A stretch of DNA of 64,000 nt from Odontocerum albicorne (GCA_949825065.1 OX463859.1:5122217-5186216); one strand, 5' to 3'; positions 1-11,100 are shown, counted from the first letter of the stretch. The notes: generated by a model not told the origin, from the letters alone. Made by a program: numbers and translations.

Positions 1-255
1 ACATTCGCTTCCTCCACATTTGTATATCTCGTCAAACAATCTTCAATTATTCGAACTTTTCCCTTTACCTTCTTTCAAAATCTGATTCAGTCACGTTTTC
101 ATAAGTCTACTTTTTCCACGCACATCTCTTGCTCATCTGACTTGTATACTCACTTAGTCATTACTTCATCATTCATTCTCTCTACATGTCCAAACCATCT
201 TAAAACTCCTTTCTTTGTCTTATTTAAAATATCCATTTTATTCATGCATTCATTT
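1..255 (-). mobile_element. RTE-like LINE fragment, subfamily with WFGHVERM motif
   Basis: The reverse strand reads a degenerate version of a sequence that recurs more than ten times in this window. In less decayed copies it encodes LRWFGHVERMNEERLTKQ followed by RGRPRKVWLDQVND. These are typical of the C-terminal part of RTE-like endonuclease/reverse transcriptase ORFs. This copy is closest to the copies at 10610 and 31260 (a subfamily with a tagacttatgaaaacg-like segment). Heavily mutated; no open frame. Confidence 0.55.
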
Positions 256-394
256 CAGATGTCGTCTTTCAAACATTGACACTCCACAAATTTATCTTGA
301 AATTCATTCATTCGTATGGTACTTTTCAACATATCCAAATTGGCAATGCGGACAAATTGAAAAGCGTGGCCAGCAAAAAAAATATCTTCGACCT

Positions 395-1080
395 TATCTA
401 AACGGTATTCCGACATATTTAGTACTGCTATACAAAATCATTCACTCAGTGATTGATGCACCTCACTTACTCGCAAGTATTTCATTTCGTATTCCCACTA
501 GATCCACAAGACAGCTCAATCCCTTTTATACCGAAAATTGTTATACTAACTATAAAATCAACTCCTCTATAATTCGTATGCAAAGACTTGGAAACGAGTT
601 TTGTAACAATTTAGATATTTTTAATATAAGTTTATATAGTATTCGCCAGAATATCACAATATTTAGAAATAGCTACTAACTTTGTGATCTCCTTTATTAA
701 TATAAATAACGTAATATAAACAAAACATTAAGGACAATACTTTGCCTCTGGAGTTGAGTAACCCTGCATCAACATGTATGAAGCTTTTAATTCTGCAAAG
801 CAACTTGCATCTCGTTCTACTAATGAGGCCATGTGTTTTCTATATCTCAATATCTATCCATAAAATTCCCACAAAATTCTCAAAGATTATTAAATAATTT
901 TAAAACAATGACTGTAATTTATTATTACTACTGATTTTTGTATCTTCATGTTAGTTTAAGATAAAGTTTTGTATTATTTGTCAATAATTTTAAGTACTTG
1001 TATAACCTGTCACATGTTCATTTGTATATAAAGACACTGTTGTGTCGTTAATTAAATAAATAAAATAAATAAATAAATAT
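395..1080 (+). mobile_element. Jockey/CR1-like LINE 3' end
   Basis: The + frame reads VLLYKIIHSVIDAPHLLASI, SFRIPTRSTRQLNPF and later CYTNYKINSSIIRMQRLGNE, which is the conserved post-RT C-terminal pattern of jockey/CR1-type LINEs (FLYKxxxxxIDxPxLL...FRxPxRxTR...NxxxxRMxR). It is followed by an AT-rich 3' UTR and an AAATAAATAAATA tail near 1045-1080, as expected for such elements. 5' truncated. Confidence 0.65.
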
Positions 1081-1945
1081 TTATTTTCGGGAGGATTGGA
1101 CCAAATTCATCTTAAAAATACTAAACGACTGTAAGAGAAAAATCTTATAGAGAAGGAAATGTCTATTAGTATTCCATTGACCCTTTTGCATATTGCAACA
1201 CGCTGTTAATTATCAATTTCCATATTTTCGCCACCTGTGAATATGCTTCCAAAAGAGCATTATTTTTCAACTCGTTCGCAACATATTTAATAAAATTCTA
1301 AATGTGATTTTTTCCATCATGAAAAACCTGTTTTGTAAAAAAGTTGCAAAAAACTGTAATAAAGGAAGTCAAAGCTGTTTTATGTACAGTTGGCAGAATA
1401 ACCACGAGGCGAATTTATTATATCTAATAGTCTATTGTTTTCGCTGTAACTGTACCTGCAGACGGTACGGACATACAAACTATGGGAGAATGACCAGATT
1501 TTGGGCATTACTTGTGAACTTCGTAACGCATCCATGGGTTTACACTTGATTTCAGCATCGTGCTTGAAACGAACTTACGTGACTTATAAAAGATTGTATT
1601 TGCCATGAGTCATACGGAGTTTTTTCCAAGGTTTCGGCTCTAACTTTATCGAACTCGATATTATAATAATTAACAATAAATTACATAAATTTCCACAACA
1701 CGTAATTTTACCTCATATCCCGAGGTTATCTTCGTGCGGAATGATCCATCTTTGTTACGAGAGCAGTGCTTCAGATCAATCTGGTTCCATGTTACATCGT
1801 AATTTTTGTGGTATTTTGACCAGTCTGACTTAATTACTATTCAGGTAACAAACCTGGATCGTTCTGCCTGAGGAGGGCCTCAGAATAGGAAGTAGAAACA
1901 CATGTAGCGGGAATAAATTTATGTGGTGGAATAACAAAGTATATA
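1081..1945. other. Intergenic/intronic DNA without recognised content
   Basis: AT-rich DNA with no coding signal, TIR pair or tandem repeat that I can support. A short + strand frame near 1304-1549 has no family resemblance and is probably chance. Confidence 0.4.
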
Positions 1946-2212
1946 GTATTACGTTGTTTATAGTTAAGGTATTAACGTTGTGGAGGTTTAAAGACATTGT
2001 AATTTATTTTTATCGAACACTGTTTATTCCACTTTTTTGGGGCTTTCACCTCATCTTCAGGTGAGCACAAGGTCTTGTTTGTTTTGTCTTGTCACAAACA
2101 AGACCTTGTGCTCACCTGAAGATGAGGTGAAAACCTTGAAACCGGTAGGGTTATACCGTCACAAAAAAGTGGAATAAACAGTGATTGATAAAAATAAATT
2201 ACAATATAGTAT
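1946..2212. mobile_element. Penelope-like fold-back repeat with hammerhead-like core
   Basis: Two copies of one repeat face each other. Left arm (about 1990-2078, minus orientation) and right arm (about 2093-2206, plus orientation) share the segments tttattccacttttt, ctttcacctcatcttcagg and tgagcacaaggtcttgtttg. The right arm contains CTGAAGA at 2116-2122, a GAGGT/ACCTT stem with GAAA loop, GAAA at 2138-2141 and a stem closing on GTC at 2158-2160. This is a hammerhead-ribozyme-like layout. The left arm lacks the CGGTATAACCCTACCGG block. Related copies occur at 5225, 52970, 57560 and 63760. Assignment to Penelope-like elements is inference. Confidence 0.5.
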
Positions 2213-2458
2213 TTTGGTGCTCACTTTGATGTATGGGAGGGAAACGTGGGCATAGAAAAATGTTGGGAAGAGCCGAGCAAATGCTATAAAGATGCGTGAA
2301 TTAAGAAGAATACAGGGAGTCATAATGTTTGTCAAAATACGCATTTAAGTGATAATGTTTGACAGAATACGGAATGAAATAATAAGGGATGAATGTAAAC
2401 TTTAGGAGTTTGTGTTAAGTAAGATAAATAAGAGTGCGTTAAGATGGTTCTTTTTTCT

Positions 2459-2652
2459 TTTTTTTTTTTTTAACCTGGCGAGTTTATTGCCATGTGACAA
2501 TCTCTTCCAACCAACCAGAAAGATGCTTTTATAGGCCCTAAGTGTTAACCAGGCTGGAATCCTATTTAAAAAATCTGGGTTCCAGCGGGGATCGAACCCG
2601 CAACCTCCGGATCGGCAGACAACTGTCTTACCACCAGGTCACGGAGGTCGTC
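2459..2652 (-). mobile_element. SINE1 (tRNA-derived), full-length-like copy
   Basis: On the reverse strand it reads gacctccgtgacctggtgg, then a B-box-like GGTTCGATCCC, then a body and tail ending TGGCAATAAACTCGCCAGG plus poly(A) (the T run before about 2470). It is nearly identical to copies at 37922 and 63575. Inserted in an RTE-like fragment. Confidence 0.75.
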
Positions 2653-2703
2653 CTTCATTTATTCGTTCTACATGGTTTGGACATGTAGAACGAATAAATG
2701 AAG
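2653..2703. repeat. Perfect 22-bp inverted repeat with 7-nt loop
   Basis: Arms 2653-2674 and 2682-2703 are exact reverse complements (cttcatttattcgttctaca.. against ..tgtagaacgaataaatgaag) around GTTTGGA. The right arm is normal RTE-like LINE sequence; the left arm is an extra inverted copy between the SINE end and the LINE. Confidence 0.85.
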
Positions 2704-3269
2704 AAAAACTCACAAAACAAATATCCAGTGCAGATGTGAGTGAAGGGCGTATGGAAGGAAGACCAAGGAAGGTACGGTTGGTTCAAATTAATGATATTCT
2801 GAAAGTAGGAAGAGTAAAAATTTAAAGAAATCGTTGAAGTTGTATGAGAAAGTATATTAATGTGGAAAAGGCTAAGGAAGGCTAAATAAGGCTAAGAAAG
2901 ACTTTGGAAGGCTAAGGAGGGTGCACATCTGACACCTCTTAGAAATTCATTCCGCAGTCGCGCCGAGTGAACCGAAAATGGAGATGTGGACAATGAGGTG
3001 TGGTGCGTTGGTGTGCAAAAGAGTCTTTCTTCGCCAGATCGTAGAGAGCATCTGTGTTCTGAGAGTAAAGAGATTTTTTTCGCAATGATGAAGGTGGATT
3101 GGAATTTTTAAACGCGATTTACAATGTCAACAAAATGTGAGCTTTGGGTGCTGTTTTTATGCTGATATATTGTATTATTTATATAATAATACATTACAGT
3201 TGTTTCTCTACAATGAGAAACTTCATGTCAAATGGCAATTTACCAGAAATATATCAAAAGTGCCTTTAA

Positions 3270-3882
3270 CCCTTTCTTCCCTGTGATGTGTAACTAGTAC
3301 ACATTGCTTCTAAAAACTATAATATCTCTATAAATATAATAAATACTGGGTTCAGATTTTAGGTATTCCTCGGTAATACATTTACACATTGAATGAAAAA
3401 ATTGTATTAATAATAATTAGCACTTATCGGCCACATCAGAGATATTTTGTGAAAATCGGGAATAAATTCACCAATACAATCGAACGTGTGCCAGTGTGTG
3501 ACGTAGGTATATTCATTCTAAAAACCGCTATGTGTGAGGAAGCGACGCTATTGACGTCTCACTCTCACTCTACTTCGGTATATGGGAACGCAAGAAATAG
3601 AATCTCAGTTCACAGTTGTCTCTTCCTTCGAGGTATAACATACACAGTGTAAGTGTTCCGAGTCCCATCTCAGTAGCTCGCCGGCATCTATACGAGGTGG
3701 TTTCTATGCCCGTTTTGTGAACGGCAGCCGATAGTTTTTTTCATGTTTTCATTATCACTTTTGACTTCAAATTTTATTAATTTAAACGATTTGCTATGAA
3801 TATTTATATTTTTCCAATTTTAAATGTGTATTGAAAACACAGCACTGGAACGCGCGATTTTTTTAGCACCGGAAGGGAAAGG
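3270..3882 (+). mobile_element. piggyBac-like MITE, copy 1
   Basis: Flanked by TTAA (3266-3269) and TTAT (3883-3886). The left end is CCCTTTCTTCCCTGTG and the right end is CACCGGAAGGGAAAGG, which form imperfect terminal inverted repeats of about 16 bp. TTAA targets with CCCTT-type ends are typical of piggyBac. Three related copies are at 23931, 40260 and 58969. No transposase; about 613 bp. Confidence 0.65.
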
Positions 3883-4035
3883 TTATCAGAAAACCAGAAT
3901 GGGAGCTGTATTAAGGGTAACATTGCAATTGAATCCGAAACTCTCAGATGTATTACATAATACCAATTATGCCACGTAGGCCGTCAATCAGTACATATTC
4001 AAAGAGCAATGAACCAAAACGAAAATGTTCTATTT
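3883..4035. other. Unassigned spacer
   Basis: No coding or repeat signal recognised between the piggyBac-like MITE and the next dispersed repeat. Confidence 0.3.
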
Positions 4036-4039
4036 GAAA

Positions 4040-4475
4040 ATACCAACATAAATAAATAAATACAGGTTTATTGATAGCAACATAGTATGTACATGCCATA
4101 ATACATTTAGACACATTTCAAGAACACATTAAAAAGAGAATACATTAAAAAACAGAAGCTATTAAAATGTCTGGGCTCATCCAATAACATCCCCTCGGCC
4201 AAGATACACCCCACCTATATAAGGCGAGCCCAGCCACGGGGACACCAGATATTTTTCAGCTCACACCCTTGAACACGTAGAACAAGAAGATAAAAAAAAC
4301 AAAGAAAATAAATAGATGATAAAAAAATACATTCAAGAGAGAAGACATTAAAAGGTCCGGGCTCATCCCACAAACGTTCCCCCGGCCGAGATACACCCCA
4401 CCAATCTAGGGCGAGCCCGACCGCAAGGGCATTGGGGGGCTTCCATCCCACACCCTCCCAACATATACTTTTTTT
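4040..4475 (-). repeat. Dispersed repeat, two overlapping/duplicated copies
   Basis: A block reading (as given) gtctgggctcatccaataac, gcgagcccagcc and a caggtttattgatagcaa edge occurs at 4055-4262 and partly again at 4305-4460. It recurs at 30940-31145. On the minus strand it ends with CAATAAACCTGTATTTATTT, suggesting a polyadenylated retroelement 3' end. Family unknown. Confidence 0.5.
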
Positions 4476-5220
4476 ATAGAATCGGGAATCCAACATGAAA
4501 CTTCCGGGTGGAATACAAACGTTGTATCATATAGGGTAAAAAGGTCGTCCAGAAAATAGGTTACAAAAACAGGCACTGAATGAAAAGTTTGCTAAGTTTC
4601 TCTTTCTCTATAAAAAAATAATCGTTTTAAAAGATATACAAAACAAAAAAGTTTAAAACTCCTTTCCTTTAAATATACAATTACCAATAAAGTGCGTCAT
4701 CGCTGAACGAAGCCGCGGGGTATAATCAAAACCAAAGCGGCTAAAAATACCGTAACCAAATAAAAATGTCCTTTTGATAACATCAGCCGTTTGTTAACAA
4801 CTGTTCAGCGCCTGAAGTAGCGGTTCTCAAAGTATTAGAAAAAATGTATTTAATAATTACTTGAAAATTACGCTGGGGATAAAACAGATTTGGTAGGTAA
4901 AATGAATTATACTATATATGTGTCTAAATCGTTCGATGATTTTTAAATGGGCTCTCTATGGCCCATGCCTATAACCTCGCATAGACAAATAAAAAATATG
5001 GGTGTCTTGTTACACAGCATTCTCGTATTTGGTTCTCGCATATAACTTATGCGCAATTCAGCTTACAAATCACTTGGATTTGTGATGAGAAGTCGTTTTA
5101 AAGTCAAACGGTGCTGAAAACGCTGTTTAATTAATTGACTCGTAGCAAATTTGAAAGCAAAACTTGCATTTGGAGCGCGTTTGAAGCGCAGAGCTCACTC
5201 ATGGTGGAGAAGAAACAGAA
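4476..5220. other. Intergenic/intronic DNA without recognised content
   Basis: AT-rich sequence with no supported gene or repeat. Confidence 0.35.
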
Positions 5221-5224
5221 CGCA

Positions 5225-5362
5225 TGTCAAAGATATCTATTGTAATTGGTTTTATCAAACACTGTTTATTCCACTTTTTGTAACGGTATAACCCTGCCGG
5301 TTTCAAGGCTTTCACCTCATCTTCAGGGGAGCACAAACAAGACTCCCCTGAAGATGGAAGAC
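5225..5362 (-). mobile_element. Penelope-like hammerhead-like repeat, copy 2
   Basis: On the minus strand it reads CTGAAGATGAGGTGAAAG, then CCTTGAAACCGG, then TTATACCGTT and AAAAAGTGGAATAAACAGTG. The end (about 5340-5356) turns round into a plus-oriented gactcccctgaagatgg, so it is a partial fold-back like the copy at 1946. Confidence 0.5.
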
Positions 5363-5845
5363 AGACGTATTATCAAATATGTAAGTGATGTCGTTTTCTA
5401 ATAGCGAATGAATCGATCGATTATTTGACTGGAATATTTGATGAGATGGTTCACATTTTTAGCACCCAAAAGGTATTTTATTGGATACGGGATTCAAAAT
5501 GGGATTATATAAACGCGGTATAAATAAGAGCTTCACATAAAGTCTGTGGAAGAACAATGTATGACAGAATAAGGACATTAAAAAAATTGCGAATCGGCGG
5601 AAAATGCAATGCTGAAGATGAAGAAAGTGAAGTGTTGCTCTGCTGTAAAAAAACAAATTGAATTTGAAATATTTTAGAAACACTGGTGTGGATATGCAAA
5701 CCGATGAAGCGAAATTTTAATTGTGCCATTTTTTGCCGACCTAGCACATTCCAACCGATACAATCAACGAGACCGATGATTCGCAACTTCTTTATCATGT
5801 CTACCCCCTAAATGGAGCACTAACAAGCGTCACTTGACGATACGG
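5363..5845. other. Unassigned DNA
   Basis: Minus-strand frames at 5459-5798 overlap each other in two registers and match nothing recognised; treated as chance frames. Confidence 0.3.
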
Positions 5846-5849
5846 TACA

Positions 5850-6425
5850 CAACCGCAGTTTATTGACCTAGTGCTTAAGGGAGAATCACAGTTGTTTAGT
5901 TTATTGACCTAGTGCTTAAAGGGCAATAGCGGCTGTGTAGTTTATTGACATTTTACTCAACGGACAACTGCAGTTGTATAATTTATGGATCTAGTAATTA
6001 AGGGCCAATTGCAGTTGTATAATTTATGAACCTAGTGCTTAAAGGACAATAATAGTTGTATAGTTTATGAACCTAGTACTTAAAGGGACAATAATAGTTG
6101 TATAGTTTATGGACCTAGTACTTAAAGGACAATAATAGTTGTATAGTTAATGTACCTAATGCTCAAAGGGCAATAATAGTTACATAGTTAATCGACCTAG
6201 TGCTTGAAGGACAATCCGTGTTGTATAAATTATGGATCTCGTAATTAAGGGACAATCGCAGTTGTACAGTTTATGGACCTAGTGCTTAAGAGGCAATCAC
6301 AGTTATATAGTTTACTGATTGAGTGTTTAAAGGACACTCGTAATTGTATAGTTTTTTGACCGCATTTGATCCTCACATAGGTAGAATAAGGTAGTTGTAT
6401 AGTTTATTGACATAGTGCTTAACCC
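5850..6425. repeat. 41-bp tandem array, about 14 units
   Basis: Successive starts of the gacctagtgcttaa block lie about 41 bp apart (5865, 5906, 5947, 5987, 6028 and onward). Each unit includes GTATAGTTTAT and AAAGGACAAT variants. Units diverge at both edges and are most alike around 6030-6160, as expected for an array evolving by unequal exchange. Confidence 0.85.
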
Positions 6426-6664
6426 TTTTAATCCCAGCATATTTTGCATAAAATGTGCGAAAAATCTCAAGTATTTTTTGGCAAAAAAAACAGTTGTTTA
6501 TATTTTATTTTTTATCTCAGTTAATATTTAGTTTTAAACCCTATTTTTGTGGAGACCTCCCTGTAGAATGTTAAATAATAAGTCATTTTCTTTCATTTAA
6601 TTTCTTGGTGCAATATTGTTCAATGCACAAAGAAATTAAATGCATACGTACAATCACGCCGTTT
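6426..6664. other. Unassigned spacer
   Basis: AT-rich DNA between the 41-bp array and the next LINE fragment; nothing recognised. Confidence 0.3.
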
Positions 6665-7232
6665 ACCTACTGACGCAACCAAAGACTACAAAGCGCCAGG
6701 CTTGCCTCTGTCAACATATATTTATATTTTTCCTGCTCTTTACACCTTCTCATAGAGCTTCTACGAATTATCGTACAACTCCTTCTTTCACAAAATCTTT
6801 CATTTGTTCCAATCATACTTTCCTTGGTCTTCCTCTACCACGCCATCTATATTTGTTTTGTTAGTCTTTCTTCGTGTATTCGTTCCACATGCCCAAATCA
6901 TCTCAGAGTTCTCTTCTTCATATATATCAACACATCAGCCTTAACTTTAATTCATCCCTTGACACTGCATTACATATTCTATCATATATTTTCACCCCAT
7001 AGATTTTTCTAAATACACGCATTTATTCGACTCTTTTAATATTTTTCCACGTCCACGTTCACGTTTCACTCCCATACATCGAAGTGGATTCTAGAACACT
7101 GTTTTGGACTATAATCTTAGCATAATTTGATACTATCCGGTTGAGTATACATGTTTGAGTTCCCAATTGACTTTGTTTTCTATAGCAGCGCGCCGTTCGA
7201 TATCCCTAGAAACTCTACCATAATTATTATTC
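6665..7232 (-). mobile_element. RTE-like LINE fragment
   Basis: On the reverse strand the fragment follows the same order as the better copies at 43385 and 56150: remnants of the SVSNR/ETW region, the FGHVER-like block near 6880, and GRPRKV near 6830. Frameshifts throughout. It abuts the jockey/CR1-like piece at 7236 head to head. Confidence 0.6.
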
Positions 7233-7235
7233 AAC

Positions 7236-7745
7236 TTGCTCAAATATTTCATTACTCACCCATATATTTTCGGGTATAACTCCTTGAGCGTAAGAAGAGA
7301 TCTGCATCTCCTGGTATACGTTGTCAGACTCGTTCGAGGAGTTGTGAGCTGTCCAGCATTACTACAAAGATTAGCGTTAAATGTTCCTAACAATTACACT
7401 AGACTGCGCCGGCAAGAACTGTTCTCAATAACATACGCAAGAACGGGTCTTCCAGCCGCTATGCCTGTTGGAAGGGCCTTAACTCTTCTAAACGGGACTG
7501 CTTCGGATATTGACATATTTCATATCACATTACCAAAAGCAAAAATTAATTTTCTTCTAAGATTGAGCGCGTTAGAAACCATTCATCAACGTATTTAAGT
7601 GACTTTAAGTGTATGTGTATGTTAGTGTATATACAAATGTATGTGTGTGTATGTTTGTGTTATATATTTTTTATTGTTAACATTATTTGTATTTTTCAAT
7701 GTAATTGTGCTAAGCCTGCATTAAGAAAATAAATAAATAAATTAA
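7236..7745 (+). mobile_element. Jockey/CR1-like LINE 3' end
   Basis: The open + frame reads SVRRDLHLLVYVVRLVRGVV, SCPALLQRLALNVPNNYTR and later DIFHITLPKAKINFLLRLS. This is the post-RT C-terminus of a jockey/CR1-type LINE, ending in a stop at 7596-7598. A short UTR and an AAATAAATAAATA tail near 7725-7741 follow. 5' truncated at about 7236. Confidence 0.65.
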
Positions 7746-8250
7746 ATGGCATTTACTTTCGAGTAATACAATACAAAAAAGTTAAATAGTCCCCGTTTGG
7801 TAAAAGTTGCTGTCAGACTCATATAAATATAACATTTCAATGTGTCTCAGTATTACCAACACGCGTAAGACGACGAACTTCATTTATTCCTTCACACGGT
7901 GTTTTTCAACATACCTTAGTCGATAAAAAAAAAACAATAGCCAAGCATACAAAACTTAATTTAACACTTTTCAGTTAATCACTCTTCAAAAGAATGACAG
8001 TTTGCGCATAATTTCGTAATTGTCAGAAGAGTTCTGACTGCTGTCATGGGAGTGCAGAATACATACCAGTGCGGTGGCACGGGATTCCCGCGAGGACGTC
8101 GACCTCTCCAGACTGACTCCCCTTTGTCTGCGTCTGCCCTCCAATGTCTGAGACCTGCTTGTCGTCTGCTAATACCACCATCATCTACCATCTCGTAACC
8201 GATGTACCGTATAATTCAAATCATTTCTAACGATCACTTATTACGCCCTA
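7746..8250. other. Unassigned DNA with a GC-rich patch
   Basis: 8035-8190 is richer in GC than its surroundings, with a 70-residue minus-strand frame including GRRPRGNPVPPHW. It has no splice-phase link to the host exons and no family recognised; it may be a LINE remnant. Confidence 0.3.
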
Positions 8251-8251
8251 A

Positions 8252-8428
8252 CACCATAATTTATGTATTTATTACAATGTATGATATTTTATCGACCAAT
8301 AAAAATAGTTATAACAGTAATACTCGTACACCAATAATAATTATAAGTACACATGAATATAAAATCAAATTGTCATAAAAGTATAAACATCAACATGAAT
8401 CATATACAAAAGTATCAGAAAGCTATCT
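8252..8428 (+). repeat. Dispersed repeat, left part (split by LINE)
   Basis: The sequence from tatttattacaatgtatgat to the LINE border matches 31725-31870 in the same orientation. Its continuation is at 9469-9740 on the other side of the LINE, matching 31880-32150. Confidence 0.6.
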
Positions 8429-9468
8429 ATTTATTTATTTATTTAACACTTTTATTGCAATACAATCCGGCGGGCTTATTGCCAGGCGGCAATCTCTTCT
8501 AACCAACCAGAGAAAAGTAAATGAAGCAAGTTACGTGGTCGCATAAATGATTCAAATGACCATCCATCCCCACGAAATCCATAAACATATACGTGAGCAC
8601 ATGCCCACGAACCCCACAAAGACGGGCAATCACCCGAACATTATTTTTCATATAAAGTGAGATATCATCAATCAAAAGGAAATGAAGGGATGGTAGAGAG
8701 GAAAGGAAAAGAAAAATCAGGAATGAAACACGGTATTTTACTGACTAGAAATTAATTGTTTTTTCAGTCGCTTCTTAAAGCATGCCAAGGATTCATACTG
8801 ATTCCAGAGTCTCACTGCATGGACAGTAAAGGACGACGTAAAGAAAGAGGAACGGGGAACTGGAAAGGCCAATAAACAATCTCTGTTTGAGCGTAATCCA
8901 TGATTGGAAAGACGCTGAAAATTTTCGGCGACATAAGAGGGTGCGGCGGAACAGTTAAGGATAATATACAAAAGAGACAGTATGTGAATTTGGCGTCTAT
9001 TTCTAGCATTCAACCAGTTCAATCCCTTCTGGTATGAAGTTATATGATCATACTTACGTAGGTTGAAAATGAATCTTAGACACACATTTTGAATACGCTG
9101 TAATTTGTCCAGCTGTTCCTCTGTAACATCCAAGTAATATACGTTCGCATAGTCCAGAATCGGAAAGAGCAGATATTGTACGAGTAAAATTTTGGTTTTA
9201 GATGGTAGGAATCTTTGCAACACTTTAAGGGAATGAATGTTGAAGAAGATCCTTCGGCTTACCTCATTTATTTGATCTCGCCATGAGAGTGTTATCTATT
9301 AGCACTCCTAGGTTTTTAACAGTTTTATGTAATGGTATGATAGAGCCATCAAGTAAGTAAGTGTTGAATTTACCGAGAAGCTGAGGGCTGCCACTAAGGA
9401 TGGCTTGAGATTTCCAGGAATTTATGAGTAAGCCATGCTCCCCAGTCCACTCCGAGATCGATCTATCT
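8429..9468 (-). mobile_element. Jockey/CR1-like LINE, 5'-truncated, best copy (L1-tail family)
   Basis: On the minus strand the frame runs from EDRSISEWTGEHGLLINSWK through LGVLIDNTL into LVQYLLFPILDYANVYYLDV, RIQNVCLRFIFNLRKYDHIT and ends ACFKKRLKKQLISSQ-stop. This is the C-terminal RT and thumb region of a jockey/CR1-type LINE, with a frameshift near 9260. The 3' UTR includes TGGCAATAAGCCCGCC and ends in AAATAAATAAATAAAT. CTATCT at 8423-8428 and 9463-9468 is a plausible short target-site duplication. It interrupts a dispersed repeat. Confidence 0.75.
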
Positions 9469-9740
9469 TCTACCTGCCATAAATATAATACAAACATGAG
9501 ACAGACCAGAGCTCAGGAGATCCAAGGTACTTACATAAAAACACTACATTTTTGTATAATCTATCCACATATTGAAACTTTAAGATATTATCAGAGATCT
9601 CGAAAAGTTTGAAAGTAAAAAGTCAACGAGAAGATATAAAAAGTAATCAATAAAAGTCACTTTAACGTGGCACAAATAAATTTGTGGTACAAGTAAACAA
9701 AAAGGATCACTCAGAGAACTTTTCTAGGCATTAAGACTTA
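9469..9740 (+). repeat. Dispersed repeat, right part
   Basis: From aatacaaacatgagacagac through atctcgaaaagtttga, it matches 31885-32150 on the same strand. Together with 8252-8428 it shows that the LINE inserted into a pre-existing repeat copy. Confidence 0.6.
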
Positions 9741-9898
9741 TCCAAATATGTCCGAGACTGCAGAATAGGAATCACCTAATCCATGCAATCTTGGTTCGGG
9801 AGAATTCAATTAGCAGTTAATTTCTCAGCTGAAACGCATTAATAACATATATCCTGCGAAATCGGAAACAAATCAAATTCAGGAGCTTAGGACAAAAT

Positions 9899-10395
9899 TG
9901 TTATGGCCTTTTGCAACGAAAACACTTTTAGAATTTCAACGTGTAGTTTTATTTGTATGAAGGTTGAATTAAATTGATGTATAATATTAACAGTATTATA
10001 ATAAGGATGATGTTAATATCTTAGCGGCTTTAAGAATAATGATGCTGCCTCAGATATGACCTCCTATTTAAAGCAAAGATAACTATACCACGACCCTTCA
10101 ATAGATTAAGAAAGAATTCGTCGAGCATGTTATATTTGCCCTTTAAGGTCGAGTCGATATCGGTGATTTATCTCGTCCCCAGCTTACTCATTTAGTGATA
10201 TCTAATCTTATTGAATTTGGGCAGACGAGATGATAAACTTAACATAACACATCGAAGTTAAATTGACACTAATGTGATAATAGGATCTAGTACATGGTAA
10301 GTATCGATAAGCTTGACAAGGGTATAATATAACTTATAATATTTATTTGAATGTGGATAAGATAACATCGGTGTTGGTGATTATACCGTGTTACA
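9899..10395 (+). mobile_element. LTR-like repeat, copy A
   Basis: The segment starts TGTTATGGCCTTTTGCAACG and ends GTGTTACA, the TG...CA termini of an LTR. A reverse-oriented relative is at 32203-32756 with the same first 40 bases almost unchanged. No coding region and no clear target duplication, so it may be a solo LTR. Confidence 0.5.
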
Positions 10396-10609
10396 GATAA
10401 TGATATTTATAGGTTCTTAGATAAGCGAAACATTGGTTGCGTTGAGGGTGAATGTATAGATAAGATTAGCATGTGCTGGCAGTAGATACATGACAGAATA
10501 TTATTCCGTTTAATATTTTGAAATGAAGGATCAAATCAAATATTCATATATGACCAGAGAGTCTCGTCAAATTTATCATTATAAAGAAAACAATCTCTTA
10601 ACACAATTA
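10396..10609. other. Unassigned AT-rich spacer
   Basis: Nothing recognised. Confidence 0.3.
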
Positions 10610-10870
10610 TAAAGATTTTAAATTTAAAAGAATGAAGACATCAGAAATGAATGCATGGATAAAATTTATGTTGTAAGTAAGATGGAGAAAGTAGATTTAA
10701 GATGGTTTGAACTTGTGGAGAGGAGAGAATGGATGATGAAAGAATGATTAAGCGAGTATACAAGTCAAAAGAGCAATGTGCATGAATAAGAGGTAGACCG
10801 TGAAAAAATGGCTCTATCAAGTGAATAATAGAATTGTACATGACGAAATTTATGAATGTGGAAAAGACAA
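10610..10870 (+). mobile_element. RTE-like LINE fragment
   Basis: Decayed + strand copy reading gatttaagatggtttgaact and the gagtatacaagtca block also found (reverse) at 1-255 and (forward) near 31260. Confidence 0.5.
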
Positions 10871-11100
10871 AAATTGTGATATTTTTGTTTCAATACAAAA
10901 AAAAATTACGAGGACATGAATGGGAATTAGTACTGTTTGGGTTTTTTATTTAGTTTGGCTCGAATCTTTTGGGCTCGAATCTTTTTGGCTCAACTATGGT
11001 TCAATCTTTCCGGCTCAATCAGATGTGCTACGCCCTTATCGATATTTAAAATAAAACTTAAGGAAGATTATTTATCTCAAAATATACCTCTTTCCAAACT

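Larger units (their letters stand above)
2195..2940 (+). mobile_element. RTE-like LINE fragment interrupted by a SINE
   Basis: The + strand reads the recurring block: FDVWEGNVGIEKCW-like remnants of ILVPTLMYGSETWT, then the GHVERMNEEKLTKQ and GRPRKVRLVQIND region. A tRNA-derived SINE in reverse orientation (2459-2652) splits it, with a 22-bp inverted repeat immediately downstream (2653-2703). Frameshifted and dead. Confidence 0.65.

Noticed and set aside
7979..8191. GC-rich minus-strand frame as a host exon
   Set aside because: It lies on the opposite strand to the gene, has no good splice borders found, and resembles no family.
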